A DNA stretch of 47,823 bases, from assembly GCA_015233655.1 (NCBI GenBank), contig JADFXI010000005.1:1-47823 (forward strand). Direction: 5' to 3'. Positions within the stretch are counted from its first letter, which is position 1. Each line of letters starts with the position of its first letter. The stretch is from Nitrospirota bacterium (GTDB lineage: Bacteria > Nitrospirota > Thermodesulfovibrionia > Thermodesulfovibrionales > Dissulfurispiraceae). Shown here piece by piece: positions 24,648 to 33,112 of the stretch. Position numbers and translations under genes: made by a program. The notes under the pieces were generated by a model, which was not told the DNA's origin, ran no database searches, and saw only the letters and a list, made by a program, of their open reading frames with translations.

Positions 24648-24874
24648 GAAGAGGCTGTTTCCAGTTCAACAATTATCTCGTTCTTCAGAGCATGAGCGGC
24701 GTACTCAAGGCAGGCATGTATATCCTCTTTTGTAAGATGCGGGTAATCCTTAAGAATTTCATCCTCCGTAATGCCTGATGCAAACAGTTCAAGAACAAAT
24801 TCCACAGATATTCTAGTGCCTTTTATAATAGGCTTTCCACCCAGGATTGCAGGATTGGCAGTTATCTTTTCCAT
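24644..24874 (-). CDS. DUF433 antitoxin-like protein
   Basis: This is 76 residues from ATG 24874 (GGAGG 5 bases upstream; the ATG at 24886 overlaps that site's leader). It contains the family signature NPAILGGKPIIKGTRISVE and a C-terminal helical winged-helix-like part (LTKEDIHACLEYAA). It is the putative antitoxin and DNA-binding partner of the DUF5615 protein and is translationally coupled to it. Confidence 0.85.
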   Translation of the reverse strand: MEKITANPAILGGKPIIKGTRISVEFVLELFASGITEDEILKDYPHLTKEDIHACLEYAAHALKNEIIVELETASS

Positions 24875-24930
24875 TATGACCTCCATTCGCTATTTCCAGA
24901 CTCATTTTTTTCTACTTCAAATCTCAAGCA

Positions 24931-24936
24931 ATTATA
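24931..24936 (-). promoter_or_regulatory. Extended -10 promoter of the DUF433-DUF5615 pair
   Basis: TATAAT on the minus strand is preceded by TGG (extended -10 TGN), about 57 bases before the start codon. A TTGACT lies only 6 bases upstream of the box, too close to act as its -35. Confidence 0.45.
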
Positions 24937-25053
24937 CCATTTAGTCAAGGAGACACGCTTCTTTCACAGGCCGTTATTTATATGTGTTAGCACTGGCGCA
25001 TGTTCAAGTTTAAAGGCATTGAGAACAGAAAAAACTGCGCGGATTCGGGCTGC

Positions 25054-26280
25054 TTACGGCATTGAGGTTTTGACGAATTTTGGAATTACGACGATACCTT
25101 CGGGGCCGACATGAAACCGCTTCCGGTCTTCTTCTATGTCATATCCTATAACAGTGTCGGAAGGTATATACACGTCCTTGTCGATAATGGCCCTCTGGAT
25201 CTTGGCGTGTCTGCCTATTTCGACATTTTCCATCAGTATTGATTCCTGGACATGGGCCCAACTGTTGATTCTTACATGTGGAGACAGAATAGAGTTTTGC
25301 ACTCTGCCGCCGCTTATGATGCAGCCGTCGCATACAATGGAATCCAGCGCAATACCCAGCCGTCCTCCCCTGTATTCCTGCGCGAAAACGAATTTTGCGG
25401 GCGGACTTTGCGACTGGCGAGTCCGGATAGGCCAACTGCTGTCATAAAGGTTCAACAGCGGATCAACTGAACAGAGGTCCATGTTGGATTCCCAGTAAGC
25501 ATCGATAGTCCCTACATCGCGCCAGTATTTGGCCGCTTTTTTGTTTTCGTCCTTAAAGTTGTATGCGAAGAGCTTGCCTGTTTTAATCAGGTCGGGGATT
25601 ATATCCTTGCCGAAATCATGCGCAGTGGATAAAGCGGCATCTTTTTTCAGTTCTTCTATAATCGCCTCGGTGTTGAATAAATAAACGCCCATCGATGCCA
25701 AACACTGCGTGGTATCATTAGGCATGGTCTTCGGATCTTTAGGTTTTTCTTCAAAGCCGATTATTTTCCAATCGTCATCAACCTGCATGACGCCCAGGGA
25801 AGACGCTGTTTTCTTATCGACCTCGATGGCCGCAACCGTGCACAGAGCATTTTTGCTCTGGTGAAAAGCGAACATATCGGAGTAGTCCATTTTATAAATA
25901 TGGTCTCCTGAAAGAATGAGAAGGTAGGGAGGCGCTTCCTTTTCAATAAAATATATATTTTGATATACCGCATCAGCGGTGCCCGCGTACCATTGATCGC
26001 TGACACGCTGCTGGGGAGGGATGGAGATAAAAAATTCGTTCAACTCCGGATTGAAGAGAGTGGCCCATCCGAGGGCCAGGTGACGGTCCAGCGACAGCGA
26101 TTTGTATTGAGTTATGACAGCCATCTTTCTGATACCGGAATTAAGGCAGTTGCTCAGGGTAAAATCGATAATGCGATATTTCCCGCCGAAAGGCACTGCG
26201 GGTTTGGCGCGGTGGATAGTCAGAGGATGCAGACGCTCGCCTTTGCCGCCTGCAAGAATTATGGCCAGTACATCCTTCAT
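25054..26280 (-). CDS. glgC: Glucose-1-phosphate adenylyltransferase
   Basis: This is 408 residues from ATG 26280 (AAGGA 7-8 bases upstream; a longer frame to 26322 runs into the promoter). It makes ADP-glucose for glycogen synthesis. Evidence: [51 protein letters not shown] and [12 protein letters not shown], with a C-terminal left-handed beta-helix. It appears monocistronic, with its own consensus promoter. No other glycogen genes are in the window. Confidence 0.97.
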   Translation of the reverse strand: MKDVLAIILAGGKGERLHPLTIHRAKPAVPFGGKYRIIDFTLSNCLNSGIRKMAVITQYKSLSLDRHLALGWATLFNPELNEFFISIPPQQRVSDQWYAGTADAVYQNIYFIEKEAPPYLLILSGDHIYKMDYSDMFAFHQSKNALCTVAAIEVDKKTASSLGVMQVDDDWKIIGFEEKPKDPKTMPNDTTQCLASMGVYLFNTEAIIEELKKDAALSTAHDFGKDIIPDLIKTGKLFAYNFKDENKKAAKYWRDVGTIDAYWESNMDLCSVDPLLNLYDSSWPIRTRQSQSPPAKFVFAQEYRGGRLGIALDSIVCDGCIISGGRVQNSILSPHVRINSWAHVQESILMENVEIGRHAKIQRAIIDKDVYIPSDTVIGYDIEEDRKRFHVGPEGIVVIPKFVKTSMP

Positions 26281-26312
26281 ATCGCTTTCCTTATGGAGTC
26301 CGCGCATGCAGA

Positions 26313-26341
26313 AATATAGCATGTAGCGCGGTGAGCGTCAA
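26313..26341 (-). promoter_or_regulatory. Sigma-70 promoter of glgC
   Basis: TTGACG (26336-26341), 17-bp spacer, TATATT (26313-26318) on the minus strand, about 33 bases before ATG. Confidence 0.7.
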
Positions 26342-26372
26342 GTTTAGAGGTGGCTTGGTCGATGTTGTGCTG

Positions 26373-26381
26373 TGCTATAAT
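26373..26381 (+). promoter_or_regulatory. Extended -10 box of nfeD, five bases before ATG
   Basis: TGC-TATAAT (26376-26381 for the hexamer) followed by TCACC and ATG. It has the same geometry as at panC, aroA and def. No ribosome site precedes ATG. Confidence 0.55.
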
Positions 26382-26386
26382 TCACC

Positions 26387-27718
26387 ATGCGTAAAAACAA
26401 GAGCCCTTATTTCCGGGGTCTTCTGCTTTTTCTCTGCGCCGTACTTGCCTGCTATGCCTATAAGGCGCATGAAATCTTTGCTGTCGATAAAGTATCAGCC
26501 CCGACAAAACGTGTTCTCTTAATCAGCGTGAACGGTATTATTAATCCTGTTGCAGCCGAATATATAAACGGAGCAGTCACTCAGGCATCCGCAATGAACG
26601 CCGAGGCCATGATAATCCAGCTTGATACTCCAGGAGGGCTTGATAGCTCGATGCGCTCCATTGTGAGGGATGTCGTCGGTTCGCCGACTCCTGTTGTCGT
26701 TTATGTTGCGCCCAGCGGGTCTCGCAGTGCATCAGCCGGCGTGTTCATAACAGTTGCGTCTCATGTCGCGGCGATGGCACCCGGCACAAATATAGGGGCT
26801 GCTCACCCGGTCTCTATGGGTGAAAAGATGGATAAGGTCATGTCTGAAAAAGTGACCAATGACGCTGCCGCCTATATAAGGTCCCTGGCCAGGCAAAGGG
26901 GAAGAAACGAACAATGGGTTGAAGATGCCGTGCGTGGCAGTGTTTCGATAACTGAAGCTGAGGCCCTGAAAATGAATGTCATTGATCTGGTTGCCAAGGA
27001 CCTCTCCGAATTGCTTGTCAAACTGGACGGCAGGAAGGTCAAAACGGTTGCGGGAGAAAAAGTGCTGAATACATCCGGTGCAAAAGTTGTTGCGCGTGAA
27101 ATGGGGTTGGGGTACAGGATATTGGATTTAATAAGCAATCCGAATGTGGCCTATATACTGATGCTTTTAGGTTTCTACGGGCTTTTCTTTGAGTTGACCA
27201 ATCCGGGAGCGATCTTCCCGGGAGTAATGGGTGGAATTTGCCTAATACTCGCATTCTTTGCTCTTCAGACCGTGCCCGTGAATTATGCAGGACTTTTGCT
27301 GATCATAATGGGTCTTGTTTTCTTTATTCTCGAAGTTAAGGTTGTCTCTCATGGGCTGCTTACTATAGGCGGCATTATATCGCTTATTTTGGGTTCGCTC
27401 ATGCTCTTCTCATCTTCTTCTCCTTATTTTAGCCTGTCACTCGGCCTTATACTGACCGTTGCTTTTGTTTCGGCACTGTTTTTTATATTTACGTTCAGTA
27501 TCGCTTTCAAGGCATTAAGGAGAAGGCCGGTAACCGGGCCTGAAAGTCTCATCGGTCTCGAGGGCAGGGCCAGGACAGATATTACGGCTGAGGGCGGCAC
27601 AGTACATGTTCATGGCGAGTTGTGGTCGGCGTATTCTGATGAATTCATTCCTAAAGACAGTCGGGTAGCTATAGAAGAGATAAGGGAGCTTAAAGTCAAG
27701 GTCAGACAACGCGGTTGA
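26387..27718 (+). CDS. nfeD: NfeD family membrane-bound serine protease (full-length)
   Basis: This is 443 residues. A signal-like hydrophobic N-terminus (about 10-26) precedes a ClpP/SppA-like protease domain (about 40-230). The Ser-Lys dyad is visible: Ser116 in SASAG and Lys155 in EKVTNDAAAYI. Four or so membrane helices follow (about 258-385), then a C-terminal OB-fold NfeD domain (GLEGRARTDI to the end). Long NfeD proteins cleave stomatin-like SPFH proteins and usually sit beside an SPFH gene; none is adjacent here. Translation is probably leaderless. Confidence 0.93.
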   Translation: MRKNKSPYFRGLLLFLCAVLACYAYKAHEIFAVDKVSAPTKRVLLISVNGIINPVAAEYINGAVTQASAMNAEAMIIQLDTPGGLDSSMRSIVRDVVGSPTPVVVYVAPSGSRSASAGVFITVASHVAAMAPGTNIGAAHPVSMGEKMDKVMSEKVTNDAAAYIRSLARQRGRNEQWVEDAVRGSVSITEAEALKMNVIDLVAKDLSELLVKLDGRKVKTVAGEKVLNTSGAKVVAREMGLGYRILDLISNPNVAYILMLLGFYGLFFELTNPGAIFPGVMGGICLILAFFALQTVPVNYAGLLLIIMGLVFFILEVKVVSHGLLTIGGIISLILGSLMLFSSSSPYFSLSLGLILTVAFVSALFFIFTFSIAFKALRRRPVTGPESLIGLEGRARTDITAEGGTVHVHGELWSAYSDEFIPKDSRVAIEEIRELKVKVRQRG

Positions 27719-27744
27719 AAAAATAGTGAAGCCTTACTTACAAT
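27715..27744 (+). promoter_or_regulatory. Candidate promoter of the ceramide-type operon
   Basis: TTGAAA (27715-27720, overlapping the nfeD stop), 18-bp spacer, TACAAT (27739-27744). The epimerase ATG lies 26 bases downstream with AAAGG about 8 bases before it. Confidence 0.4.
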
Positions 27745-27770
27745 AGACAAAAAATGAAAAAGGCAAATTT

Positions 27771-28733
27771 ATGAAAGCCCTTGTTACGGGTGCCACGGGT
27801 TTTATAGGGAGCCATCTTACAGATGCCCTGTTAAAGAAAGGTTTTACGGTTTCCTGCCTCGTGAGGGGTACGTCGAATTTGAAGTATCTGGAGGACCTTA
27901 ATGTCAAACTGGTACGCGGCGACTGCGGTCAAATTGAAACTTTGTACGATGCCGTACAGGGTGTCGATTACGTCTTTCATGCCGCGGGTCTGACAAAGGC
28001 ATGCTCTGAAGCCGCTTTTTCAGATGTCAACGTGAGGGGTACCGCTAATTTACTAAAGGCGGTGCTCGAAAAAAATTCGGGCCTTAAGCGTTTTGTACAT
28101 ATAAGCAGTCTTGCCGCCGTTGGTCCTAGCAGCAACGGGGTGCCTTTGACAGAGAATTGTGCAGCTGATCCTGTTTCGTTTTACGGGAAATCCAAACTTG
28201 AAGGTGAGCAGTTGGTGTTGAATCACAAGAAGGATATTCCTGTTGTTGTCATCAGACCTCCTGCTGTTTACGGTCCGCGCGACAGGGACCTGCTCGTTTT
28301 TTTTAAGTTGGTTAAAGCGGGCATTGCACCTTTATGGGGAGAGTGCCATTATTCTTTTATATATATTGAGGACTTGATACATGGTATAATACTGTCTGCC
28401 TTTGACGAAAACGCGGGTGGAGAAGTTTTTTTTCTGTCGGATGGGTCTGTCTATTCATCTGATGACGTTATCAATGCAATAGCGGATGCGGTTGAGAAGA
28501 GGCCCATTAAATTTAAGATCCCGCGTTTAGTTATGTCTGTTGCAGGGTTGATTGCGGAGCGTTCAGGCAGGGTTTCCATTGTTAATCCCGACAAGATGCG
28601 GGAACTTAAACATATCCACTGGGTATGTGATACATCAAAGGCGGCAGAGAGGCTAAAATTTGAGCCTCAGGTAAAAATCAAGGAAGGAGCAAGATGGACG
28701 GCTGACTGGTACAGACTCCATCAGTGGCTATGA
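27771..28733 (+). CDS. NAD-dependent epimerase/dehydratase family protein, candidate ceramide/3-ketolipid reductase
   Basis: This is 320 residues, an extended short-chain dehydrogenase. Cofactor motif GATGFIGSHL (7-16); catalytic Ser112/113 and Y138-x3-K142 (YGKSK). By itself this would be only a generic sugar or steroid-type epimerase. It is followed, with overlapping codons, by a serine-palmitoyltransferase-like enzyme and a GNAT acyltransferase. That matches the gene trio for bacterial ceramide synthesis described in Caulobacter (CerR, Spt, bCerS). In that scheme it would reduce the 3-keto group of the sphingoid or ceramide intermediate. Function is inferred from context. Confidence 0.8.
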   Translation: MKALVTGATGFIGSHLTDALLKKGFTVSCLVRGTSNLKYLEDLNVKLVRGDCGQIETLYDAVQGVDYVFHAAGLTKACSEAAFSDVNVRGTANLLKAVLEKNSGLKRFVHISSLAAVGPSSNGVPLTENCAADPVSFYGKSKLEGEQLVLNHKKDIPVVVIRPPAVYGPRDRDLLVFFKLVKAGIAPLWGECHYSFIYIEDLIHGIILSAFDENAGGEVFFLSDGSVYSSDDVINAIADAVEKRPIKFKIPRLVMSVAGLIAERSGRVSIVNPDKMRELKHIHWVCDTSKAAERLKFEPQVKIKEGARWTADWYRLHQWL

Positions 28734-29920
28734 CAGGAACGACCGATATATTTGAAAAGTGCTCAAGGTTTACAACAGCTAGAGATCTCCAGAGAGCGGG
28801 GCTTTATCCTTTCTTCAGGGTGATCGAGAGTGCCCAGGACCCCGAAGTGGTACTCAACGGCAAGAAGATGATTATGGTTGGGTCAAATAATTACCTCGGA
28901 CTGACCAATCATCCGAAAGTTAAAGAGGCGGCTTTGGAAGCTGTCAGAAAATACGGGACAGGTTGTGCCGGCTCCCGTTTTCTAAACGGCACCCTCGACA
29001 TTCATGTAAAACTTGAGGAAAAGCTCGCCCGTTTTATGCGTAAAGAAGCGGCCCTTATTTTCTCGACCGGATTTCAGGTGAATCTCGGCGTTATATCTGC
29101 GATTGTCGGTAAGGATGATGTAGTTATCATCGATAAAATGGACCATGCCAGCATAGTCGACGGCTGCAAATTGTCCTATGGGGAGGTCCGACGCTTCAAA
29201 CACAATGATATGACCGACCTGACAAGGGTTTTTGGCGAGAACAATGGCCGGGGAAAGATGCTGGTTGTTGACGGCGTATTCAGCATGGAGGGAGACATTT
29301 GTGAGCTTCCGGAGGCAGTTAAAATAGCCCGGAATTTCGGCGCCCGTGTTATGGTCGACGATGCTCATGGCATAGGAGTTCTCGGCAAGACCGGACGAGG
29401 CACGGCAGAACACTTCGGCATGGAAGATCAGGTCGACCTCATTATGGGCACGTACAGCAAGTCGCTGGCTTCAATTGGAGGCTTCATTGCAGGCGATGAG
29501 AACGTGGTTCATTATATCAAGCACTTTGGCAGGTCCCTGATGTTCAGCGCCAGCCCGCCGCCTGCGTCGGTTGCGGCAGTGAGCGCTGCTATAGATATTA
29601 TCGAAAGCGAGCCGGAGCGGAGAGAAAAACTCTGGAAAAATACTAATATGATGATGCAGGGTCTTAAAGATCTAGGGTTCCAGACAGGACCCAGCCAGAC
29701 CCCTATAATACCGGTCATAGTCGGAGAGGACGAAGTCGCTTTTCGCTCGGTGATCATGCTGCAGGAGGAGGGCGTGTTTGCAAACGTTGCGGTCTCTCCG
29801 GCGGTGCCTCCTGGTAAGGCGCTAATCAGGACCAGCTACATGGCCACGCACACTGACGAGCAGCTTGAGTTTGTACTTGCTGCCTTTAAGAAAGTCGGGA
29901 AATCTCTGGGCCTGATTTGA
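28730..29920 (+). CDS. Alpha-oxoamine synthase, serine palmitoyltransferase-like
   Basis: This is 396 residues; ATG 28730 overlaps the epimerase stop (ATGA). It is a PLP enzyme of the KBL/BioF/SPT family that condenses an amino acid with an acyl-CoA (or acyl-ACP) with loss of CO2. Seen: GSNNYLGL, GTGCAGSRFLNGT, His139 (MDHASIVDG) stacking on PLP, DDAHGIGVLG with Asp210 and His213, and Schiff-base Lys244 in TYSKSLASIGG. BioF, Kbl and Spt cannot be separated by eye with certainty. The lack of biotin genes and the epimerase/GNAT neighbours favour serine palmitoyltransferase. Confidence 0.85.
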   Translation: MTGTTDIFEKCSRFTTARDLQRAGLYPFFRVIESAQDPEVVLNGKKMIMVGSNNYLGLTNHPKVKEAALEAVRKYGTGCAGSRFLNGTLDIHVKLEEKLARFMRKEAALIFSTGFQVNLGVISAIVGKDDVVIIDKMDHASIVDGCKLSYGEVRRFKHNDMTDLTRVFGENNGRGKMLVVDGVFSMEGDICELPEAVKIARNFGARVMVDDAHGIGVLGKTGRGTAEHFGMEDQVDLIMGTYSKSLASIGGFIAGDENVVHYIKHFGRSLMFSASPPPASVAAVSAAIDIIESEPERREKLWKNTNMMMQGLKDLGFQTGPSQTPIIPVIVGEDEVAFRSVIMLQEEGVFANVAVSPAVPPGKALIRTSYMATHTDEQLEFVLAAFKKVGKSLGLI

Positions 29921-31050
29921 TGACGCAAGCCATGACACGGGTCGAGGTCAAAGAAGCCGCAACGAAAGGCGATCTTGACGCTTTTATAAAATTCCCGTTG
30001 CAGCTTTACCAAAATGACCCATTCTATGTCCCCCAGCTGACCCGGGACCTGAAAGCTCACTATTCCGTTGCCAATCCATTTTTGAAGCAGGCGGAAGTTA
30101 AATTTTTTCTGGCTTATAAAGACGGTGAACTCGTTGGACGCATAACATCCATCATCAACCCCGACCACAATCATTATCATAATGAGGATGCCGCATTTTT
30201 CGGTTTCTTTGAGAGTATTAATGAACCGGCTGTTGCCGACGCCCTCCTGATACGTGTAAGAGATGAATTATCAAAGAAAGGGATTAAGGTAATGCGCGGG
30301 CCGATGAATTTCTCGACCAACGATGAATGCGGATTCCTTATAGAGGGCTATGACAGCACTCCTGTGCTGATGATGCCATATAACCCGCCTTACTATAATG
30401 ACTTGATGGAAGCATCAGGCCTTGCGAAAGCAAAGGACTTATATGCGTACAATTATGTGTTTACTGGCACGCCTCCTGAAAAGGTTGTGAGAGTTGCTTC
30501 GCTCGCGAAGAAGAAAGGCATTACTGTAAGACCTATAGATATGAAGAATTTCCTTAGGGATATGGGTGCGTTCAAAGACGTTTATAATGCGGCATGGAAA
30601 GACAATTGGGGGTTTATTCCGCTCACAGATGAAGAACTTTCCTATAGTGCCGGACGGTTGAAGCAGCTGGTTATTCCCGAGTTCACGCTTTTGGCGCAGC
30701 TTAATGGAGAGACCGTCGGCTTTTTGGGCTTTCTGCCTGACTTTAACTTTGTGTTACAGAAAATGCATGGCAGGCTGACGCCTGTTACTCTTATGAAAGC
30801 GCTATATTACTCCAGGAAAATCTCGGGGCTCAGGGTGCTTCTATATGGGACCAAGCCTGAATACAGAAACCGCGGGGTAGACGCGGCGCTCCTGTCCGTG
30901 GGCTATGAGAACATTATAAAACGCGGCGGATACAGGAATGTCGAGTTTTCCTGGATTCTTGAAGACAATGTGCCTGTGCAACGAATCATCGAAATGTTCG
31001 GCGCCACGCTGTATAAAAAATACAGGATCTACGAAAAGAGAATCGCTTAA
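29920..31050 (+). CDS. GNAT-fold acyltransferase, candidate bacterial ceramide synthase
   Basis: This is 376 residues from ATG 29920, which overlaps the previous stop (TGATG). N-terminal FIKFPLQLYQNDPFYVPQL and a C-terminal GNAT-like part (LYGTKPEYRNRGVDAALL, about residues 300-325) are typical of a large, two-domain GNAT-related family often left as hypothetical. The Caulobacter ceramide synthase bCerS is a GNAT-type acyltransferase found near Spt and CerR genes. Gene order here therefore suggests N-acylation of a sphingoid base. The dedicated acyl carrier protein and ligase of the Caulobacter locus are absent from the window. Confidence 0.65.
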   Translation: MTQAMTRVEVKEAATKGDLDAFIKFPLQLYQNDPFYVPQLTRDLKAHYSVANPFLKQAEVKFFLAYKDGELVGRITSIINPDHNHYHNEDAAFFGFFESINEPAVADALLIRVRDELSKKGIKVMRGPMNFSTNDECGFLIEGYDSTPVLMMPYNPPYYNDLMEASGLAKAKDLYAYNYVFTGTPPEKVVRVASLAKKKGITVRPIDMKNFLRDMGAFKDVYNAAWKDNWGFIPLTDEELSYSAGRLKQLVIPEFTLLAQLNGETVGFLGFLPDFNFVLQKMHGRLTPVTLMKALYYSRKISGLRVLLYGTKPEYRNRGVDAALLSVGYENIIKRGGYRNVEFSWILEDNVPVQRIIEMFGATLYKKYRIYEKRIA

Positions 31051-31616
31051 CCTCGCGGCTTAGCCGCAATTTCGAGTACTTTCAGATCAAGAAAACGCTT
31101 TGACACAGCCGATTTGATTATGAGCACTGTATCGGCGCCTCTGCCGGTTCCAGCTACCGCGACAACTTCCTCGCCTTCCGGAATAAGTCCGGCATCTGTC
31201 GCCATCATTACTATCTCACAGCAGACCTTTGATCCCTCTCCGAATCTCCTGAGTGACTGTGCCACGATAAGAGTAGGGTAGAGGCCATTGAATTTCGAGG
31301 CAAAGGCGGTCTCAATATTATGTGTGATCATGGTGCCGGTAAATACCCTGGCCCCGGAATACAGAATTTTTTGTCTTACATCTTCCGGCAATTCAACTGT
31401 ATTGGGCTCCTTAAACCCTGCGCAATGAGTAACAACGACAACATTAATGCCGCTGCCTTTAAATGCCTCTGAAAAAAGGACACCGGAATCGCCGCCAGTA
31501 GTGGCGACTACCAGATGCTTATAGCCGGAGTCTCTTATTGAATCCTTGACGATCTGAAGACACGCCGCAGTATTTTCCCTGCCCGTTTTTTCGAAATAGA
31601 CAATTTTCTTTTCCAT
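31047..31616 (-). CDS. Pyruvate-kinase C-terminal-domain-like protein
   Basis: This is 189 residues from ATG 31616 (GGGAG 8 bases upstream); a GTG two codons earlier is the alternative. It is a stand-alone alpha/beta domain related to the allosteric C-terminal domain of pyruvate kinase: KHLVVATTGGDSG near the start and VVAVAGTGRGADTVLII near the end. Such proteins occur in archaea and anaerobes without a known reaction. It is convergent with the GNAT gene, overlapping by 4 bp, and has its own promoter. Confidence 0.75.
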   Translation of the reverse strand: MEKKIVYFEKTGRENTAACLQIVKDSIRDSGYKHLVVATTGGDSGVLFSEAFKGSGINVVVVTHCAGFKEPNTVELPEDVRQKILYSGARVFTGTMITHNIETAFASKFNGLYPTLIVAQSLRRFGEGSKVCCEIVMMATDAGLIPEGEEVVAVAGTGRGADTVLIIKSAVSKRFLDLKVLEIAAKPRG

Positions 31617-31694
31617 TGGCACCTGCTCCCTTTTCTTACATAGTTCCTGTGGCCAAATTCACAGATGGACATTGCAAGCCTGCTTTTTGCTAAA

Positions 31695-31723
31695 AGTGTA
31701 TAACACAAAATGAAGGCTGTCAA
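31695..31723 (-). promoter_or_regulatory. Sigma-70 promoter of the pyruvate-kinase-like gene
   Basis: A perfect TTGACA (31718-31723), 17-bp spacer and TACACT (31695-31700) on the minus strand. Confidence 0.6.
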
Positions 31724-31754
31724 CAGCAGTGTTGCTATTTATCGGCAATAATTT

Positions 31755-31782
31755 TTGCTAATTACCTTATCCGTGCTATGAT
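31755..31782 (+). promoter_or_regulatory. Promoter of aroA, -10 box five bases before ATG
   Basis: TTGCTA (31755-31760), 16-bp spacer ending in TGC, TATGAT (31777-31782), then ATTTA and ATG. Extended -10 and leaderless geometry; no ribosome site. Confidence 0.55.
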
Positions 31783-31787
31783 ATTTA

Positions 31788-33050
31788 ATGCGAAAAATAA
31801 TGGCGCCGCCATCGAAAGCTCATACTTTGAGGGCAATGATTTTGTCGTTCTTAGGAGAAGGACAAACCAAGATTATTCGTCCGCTTATGGGAGATGACCA
31901 GAAAGTTTGTCTTAGTGCTATTAAAGCACTTGGCGCAAGTGTTAGTGAAGGTATAGATGAGGTTGTAATTGCTGGTGTGTCCGGCATGCCGCAATTAGAC
32001 GGACAACGAATAAATATGGCAAACTCCGGAGTGACATTGCGCTTCCTTACGTCTGCAATAGCCCTGGCCAAGAAGAGTTTTTGTGTTGTCGATGGCAACG
32101 AGGATATGAGAAAAAGACCGGTCGCGAAGCTCGTGGATGCATTGGGAAACCTTGGGGTAAGGGTGAAGTATTTGGGAAGAGAAGGGTTTCCGCCAATTGA
32201 AGTATTTGGGGGTGGATTTCGCGGAGGAACTGTAGAATTGGATGGAAACATTAGTTCCCAATATTTGTCATCATTAGTAATCGCAGGAGCATGTTCAGAA
32301 CATGGCATTAGTGTCAGACTCACATCGGAGTTGGTATCAAGCCCGTACGTTGAGGTCACAATAGATATGATGGAAGAATTTGGGGTAAATGTGAAACAAC
32401 GTGGGCCAAAAGAATTTGTTGTTGAAGGACAGCAGTGTTATCGGAAAGATGCATTTGAGATTGAGGGAGATTATTCCAGCGCATCATATTTCTTCGGGGC
32501 ATCTGCATTGACTAGGACCCCATTGTATATTGGAAACTTAAACATTAATTCAAAACAGGCAGATAAGAAAATAGTGGATATTCTCCGTAAAATGGGAGTT
32601 TTAATAACAGAAAAGAGCGAGGGTTATGAAGTAGAAAATATGCATAGCCGATTGAACTGCGTAACAGTTGATATGTCTGATTGTCCGGATATTATTCCCA
32701 CTGTAGCGGTTCTTGCGGCATTTGCGGAAGGTACAACCGCTATTTCAGGAGTAGGGCACTTGAGATACAAGGAATGTGATCGACTTGCCGCAATCATTAC
32801 GGAACTGAAAAGGATAGGGATTGAAGCGGAATCGGATGGCAGTATATTGCAAATAAAGGGAGGCATCGTAAAAGGTGCCGACATCAGGACGTATAATGAT
32901 CACAGGATTGCGATGAGTTTTGCAATGGCTGCACTTAGAGAGCCTGAGATTAATATAGAGAACAAGAACGTGGTAGCAAAGAGTTTCCCAGACTTTTTCG
33001 ATAAGATGCAGCATGTATTTTCAAAACAGGCACCTGCAAGACAGGCTTGA
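31788..33050 (+). CDS. aroA: 3-phosphoshikimate 1-carboxyvinyltransferase (EPSP synthase), divergent
   Basis: This is 420 residues. It joins shikimate-3-phosphate and PEP in aromatic synthesis. Conserved: RKRPV, NISSQYLSSL, EGDYSSASYFF, KECDRL, YNDHRIAMSFA and KSFPDFF near the end. Two substrate-site segments are unusual: the first reads PPSKAHTLRA where PGSKS-type sequence is expected, and NSGVTLRFL has Val where Thr (E. coli Thr97) normally contacts PEP. The protein begins directly at the first substrate loop, so the usual N-terminal strand is missing; an in-frame TGA nine bases upstream rules out an earlier start. Codon use looks AT-richer than in neighbours. No other aro gene is nearby. 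Confidence 0.85.
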   Translation: MRKIMAPPSKAHTLRAMILSFLGEGQTKIIRPLMGDDQKVCLSAIKALGASVSEGIDEVVIAGVSGMPQLDGQRINMANSGVTLRFLTSAIALAKKSFCVVDGNEDMRKRPVAKLVDALGNLGVRVKYLGREGFPPIEVFGGGFRGGTVELDGNISSQYLSSLVIAGACSEHGISVRLTSELVSSPYVEVTIDMMEEFGVNVKQRGPKEFVVEGQQCYRKDAFEIEGDYSSASYFFGASALTRTPLYIGNLNINSKQADKKIVDILRKMGVLITEKSEGYEVENMHSRLNCVTVDMSDCPDIIPTVAVLAAFAEGTTAISGVGHLRYKECDRLAAIITELKRIGIEAESDGSILQIKGGIVKGADIRTYNDHRIAMSFAMAALREPEINIENKNVVAKSFPDFFDKMQHVFSKQAPARQA

Positions 33051-33098
33051 CATTTCAACAATAATGACTTTTTCACAGGGCGGGGCAAGCCTAATTTG

Positions 33099-33107
33099 TG
33101 TTATAAT
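33099..33107 (+). promoter_or_regulatory. Extended -10 box of def, five bases before ATG
   Basis: TGT-TATAAT (33102-33107 for the hexamer), then TATCC and ATG. It would drive the ten-gene def to DUF362 run as a leaderless transcript. No -35 is evident. Confidence 0.55.
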
Positions 33108-33112
33108 TATCC

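Noticed and set aside
27754-27774. Six-residue frame MKKANL whose stop overlaps the epimerase start
   Set aside because: No separate ribosome site and too short to distinguish from chance.
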